Origin: Candidatus Cottocaccamicrobium excrementipullorum
GTDB taxonomy: Bacteria; Bacillota; Clostridia; Lachnospirales; Lachnospiraceae
DNA: 64,000 nt
NCBI GenBank assembly: GCA_018713255.1
Contig: DVFL01000012.1
Location: 80,112 to 144,111 of the forward strand
Direction of reading: 5' to 3'
Shown here: positions 34,247-43,924 of the stretch, piece after piece
Numbering within the stretch: position 1 is the stretch's first letter
Layout: each line of letters opens with the position of its first letter
Translations under genes and position numbers: made by a program
Notes under the pieces: model-generated
What the model was told of the DNA's origin: nothing
The model's database searches: none
The model's input: the letters and a program-made list of their open reading frames with translations, nothing else

Positions 34247-36124
34247 ATGGATAAGGTTCAAGTTCTGAAGCAGTATTTCGGCTATGATTCCTTCCGGCAG
34301 GGACAGGCAGAACTGATTGATCATATTCTTTCCGGCGGGGATGTGCTGGGGATCATGCCCACGGGCTCAGGAAAATCTCTGTGCTTTCAGGTTCCTGCGC
34401 TGCTGATGAAGGGGATTACTCTGGTGATTTCTCCCTTGATCTCTCTCATGAAGGACCAGGTCAGTGCCTTAAATCAGGCAGGAATCCATGCTGCGTACTT
34501 AAACAGCTCTCTCACGGCGGCTCAGTATAATAAGGCCCTGGCTTTTGCCAGAGAGGGGAGATATCCCATTATTTATGTAGCGCCGGAGCGGCTGTTAACC
34601 GATGAGTTTCTGAACTTTGCCCTTCATACGGAGATTTCTATGGTGGCGGTGGACGAGGCTCACTGCGTGTCCCAGTGGGGGCAGGATTTCAGACCCAGCT
34701 ATTTAAAAATCGCCCAGTTTATCCAGCGCCTTCCCAAGCGGCCTGTGGTCAGCGCCTTTACCGCTACCGCCACGAAAGAGGTGCGGGAGGATATTGTGGA
34801 TATTTTGATGCTCAGACAGCCCATGGTGGTGACCACCGGGTATGACCGGCCTAATCTGTATCTGGAAGTTCAGTCTCCGAAGGACAAGTACGGCGCCCTG
34901 AAAGATTACGTTAAGGCTCATGAAGGGCAGTGCGGCATCGTATACTGCCTTACCCGGAAACTGGTGGAGGAGGTCTGTCAGAAGCTGATCCAGGATGGAT
35001 ATTCTGTGACCCGCTACCATGCGGGGCTGAGTGATCAGGAGAGACGGAAGAACCAGGATGATTTTATTTATGACCGGGCCATGATTATGGTGGCCACCAA
35101 TGCCTTCGGCATGGGCATTGACAAGTCCAATGTGCGCTATGTGGTTCACTACAATATGCCTAAGAATCTGGAAAGCTATTTTCAGGAAATCGGCCGGGCG
35201 GGCAGAGATGGAGAACCGGCAGATTGCCTGCTGTTATACGGCGGTCAGGACGTGGTGACTAACCAGTTTTTTATTGATCATAACCAGGATAATGAGGCTT
35301 TGGATCCTTTAACCAGGCAGCTGGTGATGGAGCGGGACAGAGAACGGCTAAAGAAAATGACATTTTACTGTTTTACCCATGACTGCCTGCGGGATTACAT
35401 TCTCCGGTATTTCGGGGAGTATGGAAGCAACTACTGCGGGAAATGCGCCAACTGCCTGAGTCAGTTTGAAGAGACGGATGTGACGGAAATCGCCAAAGGG
35501 CTGATGGAATGTGTGGAAAGCAGCCGCCAGCGATATGGAGCTTCAGTGATTGTGGATACGGTTCACGGAGCCAATACAATAAAAATCCGAAATTACCGGA
35601 TGGACCAGAATCCTTTTTATGGCTGCCTGTCAGAAACGCCGGTGTACAAGCTGCGCCAGGTGATGAATCATCTTCTCCTTCAGGAATACCTGTGGGTGAC
35701 CAATGATGAGTATGCCATTGTGAAGCTGACGAAAAAATCGGCGGAGGTGTTAAGCGAAGGCGGCAGGGTGATCATGAAGATGGCCAAGGAGATGCCAAGA
35801 TCAGGAAAGGCCTCAGGGGAGAAGGGGAAAAAATCCAGAAAGATTCCAGGGACGGAAGCGTTCTCGCCCAAGGAGGAATCTTTATTTGAAGCCTTAAGAA
35901 ATCTGCGGATGGAGATTGCCAGGGAAGAGAAGGTGCCGCCTTATATTGTATTTTCTGATAAAACCTTAACCCACATGTGTATCTTGAAGCCCAAAACCAG
36001 AGAAGAGATGCTCTCAGTATCCGGTGTAGGAGAATTTAAAGTGGAGAAGTATGGGGAGCGTTTTTTAGAAGCCATTAAAAAATTTGAGGAGGGAAAGGAG
36101 CATGATGAAACTGAGAAGGTATAG
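34247..36124 (+). CDS. recQ: ATP-dependent DNA helicase RecQ
   Basis: 3'-5' DNA helicase for recombination repair. 625 residues: motif 0 [13 protein letters not shown], Walker [17 protein letters not shown]-type box [22 protein letters not shown] (the RecQ aromatic loop included), helicase C motifs with [43 protein letters not shown], the zinc-binding RQC cysteines (CxxC pattern at CGKCANC), winged helix and an HRDC domain at the end (about 555-620). ATG 34247 follows AAGGGGAAATTTAAC. The acetyltransferase gene overlaps its 3' end. Confidence 0.96.
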   Translation: MDKVQVLKQYFGYDSFRQGQAELIDHILSGGDVLGIMPTGSGKSLCFQVPALLMKGITLVISPLISLMKDQVSALNQAGIHAAYLNSSLTAAQYNKALAFAREGRYPIIYVAPERLLTDEFLNFALHTEISMVAVDEAHCVSQWGQDFRPSYLKIAQFIQRLPKRPVVSAFTATATKEVREDIVDILMLRQPMVVTTGYDRPNLYLEVQSPKDKYGALKDYVKAHEGQCGIVYCLTRKLVEEVCQKLIQDGYSVTRYHAGLSDQERRKNQDDFIYDRAMIMVATNAFGMGIDKSNVRYVVHYNMPKNLESYFQEIGRAGRDGEPADCLLLYGGQDVVTNQFFIDHNQDNEALDPLTRQLVMERDRERLKKMTFYCFTHDCLRDYILRYFGEYGSNYCGKCANCLSQFEETDVTEIAKGLMECVESSRQRYGASVIVDTVHGANTIKIRNYRMDQNPFYGCLSETPVYKLRQVMNHLLLQEYLWVTNDEYAIVKLTKKSAEVLSEGGRVIMKMAKEMPRSGKASGEKGKKSRKIPGTEAFSPKEESLFEALRNLRMEIAREEKVPPYIVFSDKTLTHMCILKPKTREEMLSVSGVGEFKVEKYGERFLEAIKKFEEGKEHDETEKV

Positions 36125-36569
36125 GCCGGAAGACTGCGCCCAGATGGCCAGGCTGTTTTATGAGACGGTCCATACGGTAAATGCCGCCCATTATACGAAG
36201 GAGCAGCTGGATGCCTGGGCGGGAGGCGATGTGGATCTTAAAGCCTGGGATCAGTCCTTTCAGGAACATTTTACGGTGGTGGCAGAGGAGGAAGGACAGA
36301 TCATCGGTTTTGGAGATATGGACGAAGAAGGTTATCTGGACCGGCTGTATGTGCATAAACATTATCAAGGACAAGGGGCAGCCGCCGCTATTTGTGATGC
36401 GCTGGAGGAGAAGAGAAAAGGGAAAAACTATACCACCCATGCCTCCATTACCGCCAGGCCCTTTTTTGAGAAAAGAGGGTACCGGGTGGTTAAAGAACAG
36501 CAGGTCCAGCGAAAAGGGGTCTGGCTGACGAATTATGTGATGGAGAAGGGGAAACTGTTGGATTCATAA
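36102..36569 (+). CDS. GNAT-family N-acetyltransferase
   Basis: 155-residue acetyltransferase of the YafP-like group. GNAT core: [65 protein letters not shown] with the acetyl-CoA loop (QGQGAA), and [16 protein letters not shown]. Substrate unknown. The start codon lies inside the recQ coding end (23-base overlap) with AAAGGAG just upstream; ATG 36105 is equally possible. Co-transcribed with recQ. Confidence 0.88.
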   Translation: MMKLRRYRPEDCAQMARLFYETVHTVNAAHYTKEQLDAWAGGDVDLKAWDQSFQEHFTVVAEEEGQIIGFGDMDEEGYLDRLYVHKHYQGQGAAAAICDALEEKRKGKNYTTHASITARPFFEKRGYRVVKEQQVQRKGVWLTNYVMEKGKLLDS

Positions 36570-36699
36570 CCATTCTTGTTTTTCTTGTCTTTCATTTGTT
36601 CTCCAGATGGAATTGTACAAGACAGAAGTTTTTTTGTTCCTACGTAATAGTCAACAACGTTTTCGTACATGTCGATATCTGTGCATGATTTAGAGATGA

Positions 36700-36867
36700 A
36701 GCTTACTAAAACATGATTATTTTTTACAGTTCATTCCATTGCAATTCTTTCCTGTTAAGACAGATTATCTGCTGGGGCTGGATTATTATTCCTGCTTATG
36801 TGCAACAGGATTGACTGTTGAGCAAATTGTGCATATTCAGCAAATTATTAGCGATATACTTTCCTGA
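36700..36867 (+). pseudogene. Possible gene relic in the intergenic region
   Basis: Frame without start codon, about 55 residues, ending DYYSCLCATGLTVEQIVHIQQIISDIL. The end has the look of the last helix of a class I/DegT-type aminotransferase (LTxEQ..I...I). No RBS or upstream reading frame continues it. It may be the remnant of a lost gene or chance. The rest of 36570-36964 holds no gene. Confidence 0.25.
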
Positions 36868-36872
36868 AAAAT

Positions 36873-36922
36873 GGGAGCGCCGCAAATCATCATAACGGAT
36901 GAATTTGCGGCGCTCCCGTTTG
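36873..36922 (+). terminator. Long GC-rich hairpin terminator
   Basis: Fifteen-base perfect arms GGGAGCGCCGCAAAT (36873-36887) and ATTTGCGGCGCTCCC (36903-36917), followed by GTTTGTT. It lies between the gene relic and the convergent LysR gene. Confidence 0.7.
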
Positions 36923-36964
36923 TTATGGCAAGGAATCCAATGCCTCTCTGTCAACTAACTCATT

Positions 36965-37885
36965 TTAGTTTTGGTCAGGCTGTTTGGTCCGGCTGCGGCA
37001 CAGCCTGCGGATGTGTTTAAAGAAGGGATGGTCTGCCGCCTCAGGACAGTCGGCGGAGTAGAGGAGGTTCGCGGTGACGGTAACGGGCGGGTACAGGGGA
37101 CGGGCGCACAGGTCAGGGAAGCGTTCAGGGATGCGCCGGGCGCTTTCTGTTGTAGTGAAGGTATAGCAGCCGGGGCCGGAGATCAGCATGGGAAGCATAG
37201 ATGCCTGGTCTGTGTAAGCATAGGGCGCGTGGAGCGTCAGACCGGCATCTCGGAAATTGTTTTTCAATGAGCCATAGGAGTTGTCGAACTCTTCTTTTTC
37301 GCAGATCAGCCGGTAATCCACAATATCTTCCAACGTGATGTTCTCCTTGGCGGCAAGCTTGTCTTCCCAGTGAAAAAGAATGCACACATTTTCAGCAAAG
37401 AGGGCCTGGCTGTTTATCCCGGCAGGCAGCAGAGCCCGGTTGCATCGAAGCAGGGCGAAGTTAAAGCGTCCGCTTCTTACGCCTTCTAATAGATTTCCTT
37501 CACTGGTCATGGAGATATTGACGCAGCAGCCGGGATTTAAGGAGATGAAATCGGTGATCATAGCTGGAAACTCGGTATAAGCCGCCTGGGAAAACAGTCC
37601 TACAGAGATATTTTGCAGCGTGTCCGAACGAAAATGGGCCATAGCCTGCCGCATGTTCTCCCATCCGCGCATGATGCCAAGGGCGTGGTCGTACAGAACT
37701 TCTCCGGCCTGGGTGAGCTTTACCCCCCGGCCCGTGCGGGCGAAAAGTTTTACGCCAAGTTCGCTCTCCAGGGCGGAAATTTTTTGAGAGAGGGCTGACT
37801 GTGTGATATAAAACCCGGCGGCTGTCCGGGTGAAGCTGCCCTGTTTTGCCAGGGCCATGAAATATTCAATGTCCCGTATGTCCAT
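36965..37885 (-). CDS. LysR-family transcriptional regulator
   Basis: 306 residues. Winged helix-turn-helix at the N-terminus (MDIRDIEYFMALAKQGSFTRTAAGFYITQSALSQKISALESELGVKLFARTGRGVKLTQAG, 1-60), then a periplasmic-binding-like effector domain. It is divergent from the peptidase/PLP-enzyme cluster (38-45 kb), the usual arrangement for a LysR activator and its target operon. Effector is unknown. Confidence 0.9.
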   Translation of the reverse strand: MDIRDIEYFMALAKQGSFTRTAAGFYITQSALSQKISALESELGVKLFARTGRGVKLTQAGEVLYDHALGIMRGWENMRQAMAHFRSDTLQNISVGLFSQAAYTEFPAMITDFISLNPGCCVNISMTSEGNLLEGVRSGRFNFALLRCNRALLPAGINSQALFAENVCILFHWEDKLAAKENITLEDIVDYRLICEKEEFDNSYGSLKNNFRDAGLTLHAPYAYTDQASMLPMLISGPGCYTFTTTESARRIPERFPDLCARPLYPPVTVTANLLYSADCPEAADHPFFKHIRRLCRSRTKQPDQN

Positions 37886-37903
37886 GTGACCTCCTTCAGA
37901 GAT

Positions 37904-37968
37904 ATTAGTTTAACTTATAGAGGTATTATAAAGCCGGAATTCATCAAAAGCAAGGAAAATGCTATAAT
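37904..37968. promoter_or_regulatory. Divergent LysR-type control region
   Basis: An imperfect LysR-type box ATTAG-TTTAA-CTTAT (37904-37918) precedes the target promoter, whose -10 is TATAAT (37963-37968) with a poor -35 (TTCATC, 17-bp spacing). The box centre lies about 60-65 bases before the expected start site, where LysR proteins commonly bind to activate. The LysR gene's own -10 (TATAAT on the minus strand, 37925-37930) overlaps, allowing autorepression. Confidence 0.55.
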
Positions 37969-38051
37969 ATATTCATGTGAAGCCGGTTTAAATCGCTAAA
38001 GTGCAATTAGTATATGTTATGGCACATGGCGGCCGGAGAAAGGAGATGAAT

Positions 38052-39239
38052 ATGCTGGAAACAGAGATCGGGCAGTTTCGCAGGCATGTGCCGGCTGCGG
38101 CAAACTGCGCGTATTTTGAAACGGCGTCCACCGGTCTTGTGCCGGACTTTGTCTATGAAGCGGTGAGAGCGTATCAGGATGACCGCTATTTTAAGGGCGG
38201 CGATTCGCTGTGGCGGTACGGCCAGGAGAACGTGGCCACACCAGAAATGCTGCGGCGCTCGGCGGCTTCTCTGGGACGGATGTTAGGAACAGGCGGAGAG
38301 AACATATTTTTTGGCTTGGATACCTCTCAAGTATACAGTGTGTTCAGTGCAGGCCTTAAGCTGGAATCTGGAGATAATGTGATCCTGCCGGAAGGAGGCT
38401 GGATGGCTAATCGCTTCGCCTGGCAGGTTCGGGAATCGGAGGGGATTGAGCTGAAGTATGTCAGGTCCCGCAGAGGAGGCATTCAGCCTGAGGACGTGGC
38501 TGCTGCATGTGACGGCCGTACCAGGGCTGTGTGCCTGACGCTGGTGGAATCGGCTACGGGATTTATGCTGGATGCCGCTGCCATCGGTCAGATATGTGGA
38601 GAGAGGGGCTTGTGGTTTGCTGTGGATGCAACCCAGGCGGGAGGCGTGATGCCCATTGATGTGGAATCTATGGGCATAGATTTTCTTGCTGCCAACGACT
38701 ATAAGTGGATGATGAACTTCTGTGGAACCGGCTACGGCTATGTCTCTCCGCGTCTGCGGGGGCGGCTTGTGCAGAAAGCGGCTGGATGGATGAGTGATAC
38801 AGACAGGGCTGACACCGCCAAGGAAAGACTTACCTTGCGGGAGGATGCAGGGCGCTATGAATTTGGTTATCCCAATGCTCCAGGGGTGTATGGACTGGGG
38901 CTGGCGGCGGAGCAGTATATGGCTCTTGGAGGCGGGAAGATCCGGGCGTATATTTTTGGCCTCATCGACCGGCTGCTGACTGGAATCCAGGGTATTCCCG
39001 GCGTCACATGTGCAAGCAGTCTTGAGGAGAAAAACCGATCCGCCATTATTCTGCTGAGGATTGCTCCGGAATTAGGCTTGAGCGTTCAGAATTTGGCTGA
39101 GGCAGGCATCTGCGCTCCTTTTTCCCAGAGCGCCGACGGAGCCCAATGGATGCGCCTGAGCGTACATTATTATAACAACACTGAGGACATAGACAAATTG
39201 ATTGACGTGTTTAGAAGAGGAGGAAATACAAATGGATGA
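38052..39239 (+). CDS. Class V aminotransferase-fold PLP enzyme
   Basis: 395 residues, fold type I PLP enzyme of the class V group (cysteine desulfurase, kynureninase, isopenicillin-N epimerase). Signature segments: YFETASTGLVPDFVYEAVRAYQDD at the start, LVESATGFMLDAAAIGQICGERGLWFAVDATQAGGVMPID (PLP-binding Asp), AANDYKWMMNFCGTGYGYV with the Schiff-base Lys about 218. The reaction is unknown; transamination, desulfuration, epimerisation or a kynureninase-like cleavage are all possible. ATG 38052 lies 6 bases after GAAAGGAG. It is the first gene of the cluster and is joined to ridA by an 8-base overlap. Confidence 0.85.
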   Translation: MLETEIGQFRRHVPAAANCAYFETASTGLVPDFVYEAVRAYQDDRYFKGGDSLWRYGQENVATPEMLRRSAASLGRMLGTGGENIFFGLDTSQVYSVFSAGLKLESGDNVILPEGGWMANRFAWQVRESEGIELKYVRSRRGGIQPEDVAAACDGRTRAVCLTLVESATGFMLDAAAIGQICGERGLWFAVDATQAGGVMPIDVESMGIDFLAANDYKWMMNFCGTGYGYVSPRLRGRLVQKAAGWMSDTDRADTAKERLTLREDAGRYEFGYPNAPGVYGLGLAAEQYMALGGGKIRAYIFGLIDRLLTGIQGIPGVTCASSLEEKNRSAIILLRIAPELGLSVQNLAEAGICAPFSQSADGAQWMRLSVHYYNNTEDIDKLIDVFRRGGNTNG

Positions 39240-39699
39240 TGTTGAAAAGAAACTGCAGGAACTTGGAATAGAGCTGGTAAGTGCTCCTGATCCTATGGCC
39301 AATTACGTGAGTGTGCAGAAGGCGGGAGGACTTTGGTTTTTCTCTGGAGCTGGGCCTTTTGTGAACGGAAAACCCAGCATGTTCGGCCGTCTAGGAGAGA
39401 ATTTAACAACCCAGCAGGGCTATGAGGCTGCGCGCCTGGCGGGAATCAACCTTCTGGCCATTCTTAAGCGGGAACTGGGAGGCGACTGGTCTAGACTTAA
39501 ACAGATTGTCAAGGTTCAGGGCTTTGTAAACAGTACTAACGATTTCATGGAGCAGCCCCAGGTGATCAACGGCGTTTCCGATCTTTTCGGTCAGGTTCTG
39601 GGTGAGCGCGGACGCCATGCCCGCACTGCCGTTGCCGTAAATACTCTGCCTTTCGGGATTCCCGTAGAGGTTGAGATGATTGCAGCGGTGGAAGAATAA
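39232..39699 (+). CDS. RidA/YjgF-family enamine/imine deaminase
   Basis: 155 residues of the RidA family, which hydrolyse reactive enamine or imine intermediates released by PLP enzymes. Features are GGLWFFSGAGPFVNGKPSMFGRLGEN near the start, LAGINLLAILKREL, VKVQGFVNSTNDFMEQPQVINGVSDLF and a C-terminal GERGRHARTAVAVNTLPFGIPVEVEMIAAVE with the conserved Arg. Overlaps the PLP-enzyme gene by 8 bases; AGAGGAGG precedes ATG 39232. Pairing suggests clean-up of that enzyme's product. Confidence 0.9.
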   Translation: MDDVEKKLQELGIELVSAPDPMANYVSVQKAGGLWFFSGAGPFVNGKPSMFGRLGENLTTQQGYEAARLAGINLLAILKRELGGDWSRLKQIVKVQGFVNSTNDFMEQPQVINGVSDLFGQVLGERGRHARTAVAVNTLPFGIPVEVEMIAAVEE

Positions 39700-39726
39700 G
39701 GCCGCAAGGCAGGAAGAGGAGATCAA

Positions 39727-41118
39727 ATGGGCACCAACACAAACGTAAATGACAGACTGCCTTTTAAGGTAAAACTTTGCTACTCCGCAGGCGGATTTGG
39801 AAAATCTCTGCCAACGGTGATGCTGATGGCGTATTCACTTTATTTTTACAACAACCTTTGCGGCATTGATCCGCTTATTGTGTCAGCCGTAGTATTTTTC
39901 GCACGAATCTGGGATTTTGCCAATGACCCGCTGATGGCCATACTTGTGGATCGTACCCGTTCCAGGATCGGCCGCTGCCGTGTCTGGCTGAAGTATTTTT
40001 CTTTGCCGGCCGGAATCGCTTTTGCTCTGTGTTTTATCATGCCGGATTTCGGAACTTCCGGCAAGATTATCTGGTTCATCCTGTTTTATGTTCTGCAGGA
40101 TATGGTAGGCACCGCTACTCTGGTTCCCATCAATACAATGCTGGGCCGCATTACCCAGAATGACGCGGAGCGGGCGGGAATCAACGGCATGAACGGTATA
40201 TTTGGACTGCTGGCCAATCTGGTTGGGGGTTCCTTCACGGTGCCTTTGGTTCAGCTTTGCGGCGGCGGAAACGAGCTGCGGGGCTTTGCTTTTGTGGGCG
40301 TGATTTACGGCGCTTTTTTCGTTCTTTCGAATCTTATTGTTTACTGGGGCACCCGTGGATACGATCCGGCGGATGAACTGAAAGAGGAAAAAGGCGGGGA
40401 TGAAGGAAAACGAGAACATACCTCAGCTGGGGAATCGATTAAAGCCTTGGTTACCAACGTGCCCTGGCTTATGTGCGTGGGAATGTATTTTGTCGTGATG
40501 GTTACAGTGGGCATTTATACGGCCTCTGGATTGTATTACTTCCAGTATAATCTTGAAAACACAGCTCTTTATTCTATCGTAAACGCCCTGACGATTTTTT
40601 GCAGTCTGGCTGCTTATGCATTCCTGAAGCCGGCAGTTAAACGCTTTGGATGCGCCAAAATCGGCATAGGCGGGGCGATGATTATGTTCATTGGATTTTT
40701 TGCAAGATTCTTGCTCCACGATGCCAACACCGTTATTGTGATAGCGGGCAGTATCTTTGGAAACATTGGTCAGGCAATGACCACCTCCTTAATTATGCTT
40801 ATGGTACTTAACGCGGGCGTCTATGGCCAGTGGAAGACTGGAGTGGCTCATGAGGCTGTGCTGATGAGCGGCTATTCCGTGTCCTATAAAATCGGATCTA
40901 CGATTGCCACGCCCATTGCCGGACTGCTGATGGGTATGGTACCATGGGTAGAGGGGGCAGCTAGTCAGGAGCAGAGCGTATTGAATCTTTTCTTTTATGA
41001 AAATACCATTCTGCCTGCTGCAGGCGCCCTTTTTGCCGCATTCTTTGCCTTTTTGTACCTGCGCTACGAAAAGCGTTTCCCTGAAATGCGCCGGGAGATT
41101 GAAGCCCGCCGCAGATAA
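39727..41118 (+). CDS. MFS transporter of the glycoside-pentoside-hexuronide (GPH) type
   Basis: 463 residues and 12 membrane segments, GPH-like (MelB-type) fold. N-terminus LPFKVKLCYSAGGFGKSLP, the conserved VVFFARIWDFANDPLMAILVDRTRSRIGRCRVWLKY segment after helix 2, and 10 further hydrophobic helices. GPH carriers usually take up sugars with Na+ or H+, but neighbours here are peptidases and an amidohydrolase, so the cargo may be an amide or peptide conjugate. Third gene of the + strand cluster, 27 bases after ridA; RBS AGGAGATCAA. Confidence 0.87.
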   Translation: MGTNTNVNDRLPFKVKLCYSAGGFGKSLPTVMLMAYSLYFYNNLCGIDPLIVSAVVFFARIWDFANDPLMAILVDRTRSRIGRCRVWLKYFSLPAGIAFALCFIMPDFGTSGKIIWFILFYVLQDMVGTATLVPINTMLGRITQNDAERAGINGMNGIFGLLANLVGGSFTVPLVQLCGGGNELRGFAFVGVIYGAFFVLSNLIVYWGTRGYDPADELKEEKGGDEGKREHTSAGESIKALVTNVPWLMCVGMYFVVMVTVGIYTASGLYYFQYNLENTALYSIVNALTIFCSLAAYAFLKPAVKRFGCAKIGIGGAMIMFIGFFARFLLHDANTVIVIAGSIFGNIGQAMTTSLIMLMVLNAGVYGQWKTGVAHEAVLMSGYSVSYKIGSTIATPIAGLLMGMVPWVEGAASQEQSVLNLFFYENTILPAAGALFAAFFAFLYLRYEKRFPEMRREIEARRR

Positions 41119-41121
41119 GGC

Positions 41122-41235
41122 AGGCAACCCCGCGTGCGCCGGAAGCCGATCCATCGGCTGTCCCACAAAAGTCTGGCGGCGCAGTTGGAATCTTTGAATA
41201 CATGCCGTCTGTTCGAAGACGGACTTTCACAGTAA
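41122..41235 (+). repeat. Dispersed structured repeat, copy C (full length)
   Basis: TGCGCCG (first helix, left arm) pairs with CGGCGCA; between them AGCCGAT-CC-ATCGGCT forms a perfect inner hairpin. A second helix CCGTCT-GTTCGA-AGACGG takes the place of GCCGCC-TATCC-GGCGGC of the other copies. GGACTTTC near the end can pair with AAAAGTCT. It fills almost all of the space between the MFS and amidohydrolase genes. Confidence 0.85.
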
Positions 41236-41247
41236 GGAGATATTGAT

Positions 41248-42417
41248 ATGATACTGAATAACTGCCGTCTGATTCCAGAGCTTTCGGGAGGTGTTGAGAC
41301 TTTCTGCGGAAGTGTGGAAATCCAGGACGGAAAAATTCTTTCTGTCAGCGCAAAAGCCGGAGACGCAGCCGGCTTCGACTGCGGAGGCGGAACGCTGATT
41401 CCCGGTCTCATTGATGCCCACACCCATGTTACCATCCTAGGCGGCGTGGGAGAGGGGAAGGAACAGGATCCGCAGGCTGTACTTGTGGAAGCCCTTGCCT
41501 GCGCCAGCCGGTTCCTTGATTATGGGTTTACCACCATACGGGACTGCGGAAGCATCCATCGGGCAGGACACTACGTCAGGGAGGCGGTAAAGCGAGGGAT
41601 TATTTCTGGTCCGCGGATAATTTCTGCTGGACGCCAGATCAGTACCAGCGCTGACACGCCTAAAAGCTGCATATCCCGGGCCAGCATAAATTTTGCTGAC
41701 GGTGAGGCGGATACCCGCCGGGCGGTGCGGGAAGAGTGCGTAAATCTGGCTGACTTTATCAAGATCTATGCATCTGGTTCAGCCTATCTGCCCACAGGCG
41801 TGCCAAAGCATCCCATTATGGATTATGACGAGATCTGCGGGGCGGTAAATGCCGCTCGTTCCTGCGGCGTCTATGTCGCCGCTCACTGCCATGCTGACAG
41901 CGCTATCCGAAGTTGTATCCGCGCCGGGGTAAAGACCATCGAGCACGCCACATATTTAGGAAGTGAGACGCTGAAGCTTCTGATGGATACACCAGACTGT
42001 GCCCTTGTACCAACCTTCTCCGCAATGTACGTCAGCCAGACTGACCCGGAGTTGAAGGCTTTCTGGGAGGCACGCCTGGCGCCGATGCTTGAGAGCTGCA
42101 GGGCGAATATCCGGGCGGCCTATGAGGCTGGAGCGTTGATGGGATTCGGCACAGACAGCAATGCCCTTATGACCCAGTACAAACTGGGGATTGAGTTTAA
42201 AATGCGCCGTGAGCTGGTGGGAATGTCTCCCATAGACATCCTTATGCAGGCAACGGTGATTAACGCCGCTATTCTTGGCTTGTCAGAACGTATCGGACAG
42301 ATTAAGCCAGGCCTTGAGGCTGATTTTGTGCTGCTGGAAAGAGATCCCAGGGAGGACTTTTCTGTTCTGTACTCCGCTCCGCAGCACGTATGGAAAAGCG
42401 GAAAGATGATTAAATGA
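41248..42417 (+). CDS. Amidohydrolase-superfamily metal-dependent hydrolase
   Basis: 389 residues. Amidohydrolase hallmarks: PGLIDAHTHV (metal histidines, about 52-60), the metal-bridging carboxy-Lys region FIKIYASGS (about 170), AAHCHADSAI (about 210), IEHATYL (about 231) and GFGTDSNA (about 301). It most resembles the imidazolonepropionase/prolidase/Xaa-Pro-type branch of the superfamily, so it could cleave a cyclic amide or a C-terminal dipeptide bond. No signal peptide. RBS AAGGAGATATTG. Forms an interrupted operon with the upstream genes, copy C of the repeat lying between. Confidence 0.87.
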   Translation: MILNNCRLIPELSGGVETFCGSVEIQDGKILSVSAKAGDAAGFDCGGGTLIPGLIDAHTHVTILGGVGEGKEQDPQAVLVEALACASRFLDYGFTTIRDCGSIHRAGHYVREAVKRGIISGPRIISAGRQISTSADTPKSCISRASINFADGEADTRRAVREECVNLADFIKIYASGSAYLPTGVPKHPIMDYDEICGAVNAARSCGVYVAAHCHADSAIRSCIRAGVKTIEHATYLGSETLKLLMDTPDCALVPTFSAMYVSQTDPELKAFWEARLAPMLESCRANIRAAYEAGALMGFGTDSNALMTQYKLGIEFKMRRELVGMSPIDILMQATVINAAILGLSERIGQIKPGLEADFVLLERDPREDFSVLYSAPQHVWKSGKMIK

Positions 42418-42505
42418 TGCAGAGAGCAAGAAAGTTTGGAATCTGCGATACCGGGCTGCTCTGCCGGGAGCGTTCCTTTGGTATCTTCGAGAGAAAGGAC
42501 AGATT

Positions 42506-43924
42506 ATGGATTTTACACCTAGATTATATGAAACTAGCGGCAGCGCTGTGATTGGCGGACGGCAGGTTGACTACCGCACAGAGTGCGGAGACTGGCCGGT
42601 ATATGCCGAGGATGGCGGGCTGCTGGGTACCATGTTCAGTTATGCTTATCTTTCCACCAGCCAGGAGGACAGCCAGCGTCCTGTGGTTTTTGCCTTTAAT
42701 GGCGGGCCAGGCTCCTCCTCCCTCTGGCTTCACGCCGGTTTTCTGGCGCCGGAGACAGTCAAGATGCCTAATCCTCTTAATCCCCCCACAATGCCGCCAT
42801 ACGCCCTGGAGCCCAATGATGAATGTATCCTGGACGTAAGTGATATTGTGCTGATTGATCCTATGGGGACAGGGTACGGATTGGTGCTTAATGAGGAGCG
42901 TCAGGGGGAAGCGTACTCCATTGAATCTGATGCCAAGATTTTTGCACAGTTTATTGAAAGCTGGAAAATTTCCCACGGGCGGGAAAACAGCCCTGTATAC
43001 CTTTTAGCAGAAAGCTATGGTACTCTGCGGGCATGTACTATACCGGATATGCTCATTGGAGGTCCCACCACCGCCGTGGCTGAGACCAGGGGGTACAGCG
43101 TAAACGGCATTATTCTCATGGGCAGCGCTGTGGCCTGGAACCCGGGGAAAATGGCCTTTTTCGAGGGCGGTGTGGAGCAGATGACGCTGGCTTTCCCTAC
43201 CATGGCTGCGTGCAGCTGGTATTTTACAGAAGGGGAAAAGCCGGATCTTGATAAGTATATGGATGAAGCATACGCTTTTGCCGGCGGGGATCTGCTTCGC
43301 AGTTTATATGCGGGATACAGTATGCCGGAGGATGAGCGGGAGAAGATTATCTCCAGGCTGACTTATTTTACCGGCCTTGACCCGCAGCTGATTCGCCAGA
43401 ATAACTGCCGCATCAGCGCAGAAGAATTTGCCAGCCGGCGCCTGGCCTCCCAGGGCCTGGATCTGGGCCTGTATGACGGGCGTTTCACGATGCCCCACTC
43501 CGGCCAGCTGGGCTTTATGGCAGAACCCACCGCAGACGATCCAGCCATGGGGGCTTACGTTCCGGCATACTGCGGAGCCTTTGCTCTGATGGCAAAGAAA
43601 TTAGGCATCCGTATTGCGGAGCCCTATAAGGCTATTAACTTTAAAATTAACAGCCGCTGGGGCTATGAGGGACGCAAAACTCCTGCTGAGCATCTTCAGG
43701 CCGCTCTCAGGCGAAGCCCAGGTCTGCAGGTGATGTTTTGCTGCGGCCGCTATGATTTTGTCACCACGCCGGGACAGGCACGTTACCTGGCGAATCATCT
43801 GGACTGCGCTGGACGGCGGGTACTGGTGCGGGATTATGAATCTGGCCATATGCCCTACATCGGCTCAAGCCGCCGGGACCTTGCCCGGGATATTCGGACT
43901 ATGATAAGTGAGGTGAGCGGATGA
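42506..43924 (+). CDS. Peptidase S10 (serine carboxypeptidase) family protein 1
   Basis: 472 residues with the alpha/beta-hydrolase fold of peptidase S10. Oxyanion segment FAFNGGPGSSSLWLHAGFLAPE (about 67-85), nucleophile Ser in LLAESYGTLRA (about 170; the usual Gly before ESYG is Ala), Asp in CCGRYDFVT (about 417) and His in SGHMPYI (about 448). There is no signal peptide and no disulfide-forming Cys pattern, so it is cytoplasmic, unlike the vacuolar and secreted eukaryotic enzymes. Removes a C-terminal residue or hydrolyses an ester or amide of similar geometry. Overlaps the next paralogue by 4 bases (ATGA). Confidence 0.87.
   Translation: MDFTPRLYETSGSAVIGGRQVDYRTECGDWPVYAEDGGLLGTMFSYAYLSTSQEDSQRPVVFAFNGGPGSSSLWLHAGFLAPETVKMPNPLNPPTMPPYALEPNDECILDVSDIVLIDPMGTGYGLVLNEERQGEAYSIESDAKIFAQFIESWKISHGRENSPVYLLAESYGTLRACTIPDMLIGGPTTAVAETRGYSVNGIILMGSAVAWNPGKMAFFEGGVEQMTLAFPTMAACSWYFTEGEKPDLDKYMDEAYAFAGGDLLRSLYAGYSMPEDEREKIISRLTYFTGLDPQLIRQNNCRISAEEFASRRLASQGLDLGLYDGRFTMPHSGQLGFMAEPTADDPAMGAYVPAYCGAFALMAKKLGIRIAEPYKAINFKINSRWGYEGRKTPAEHLQAALRRSPGLQVMFCCGRYDFVTTPGQARYLANHLDCAGRRVLVRDYESGHMPYIGSSRRDLARDIRTMISEVSG

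Noticed and set aside
36873..36922. Hairpin with GCGCCGC as another copy of the dispersed repeat
   Set aside because: It lacks the AAAGTC and GGACTTTC boxes and the spacing; it is an ordinary terminator.
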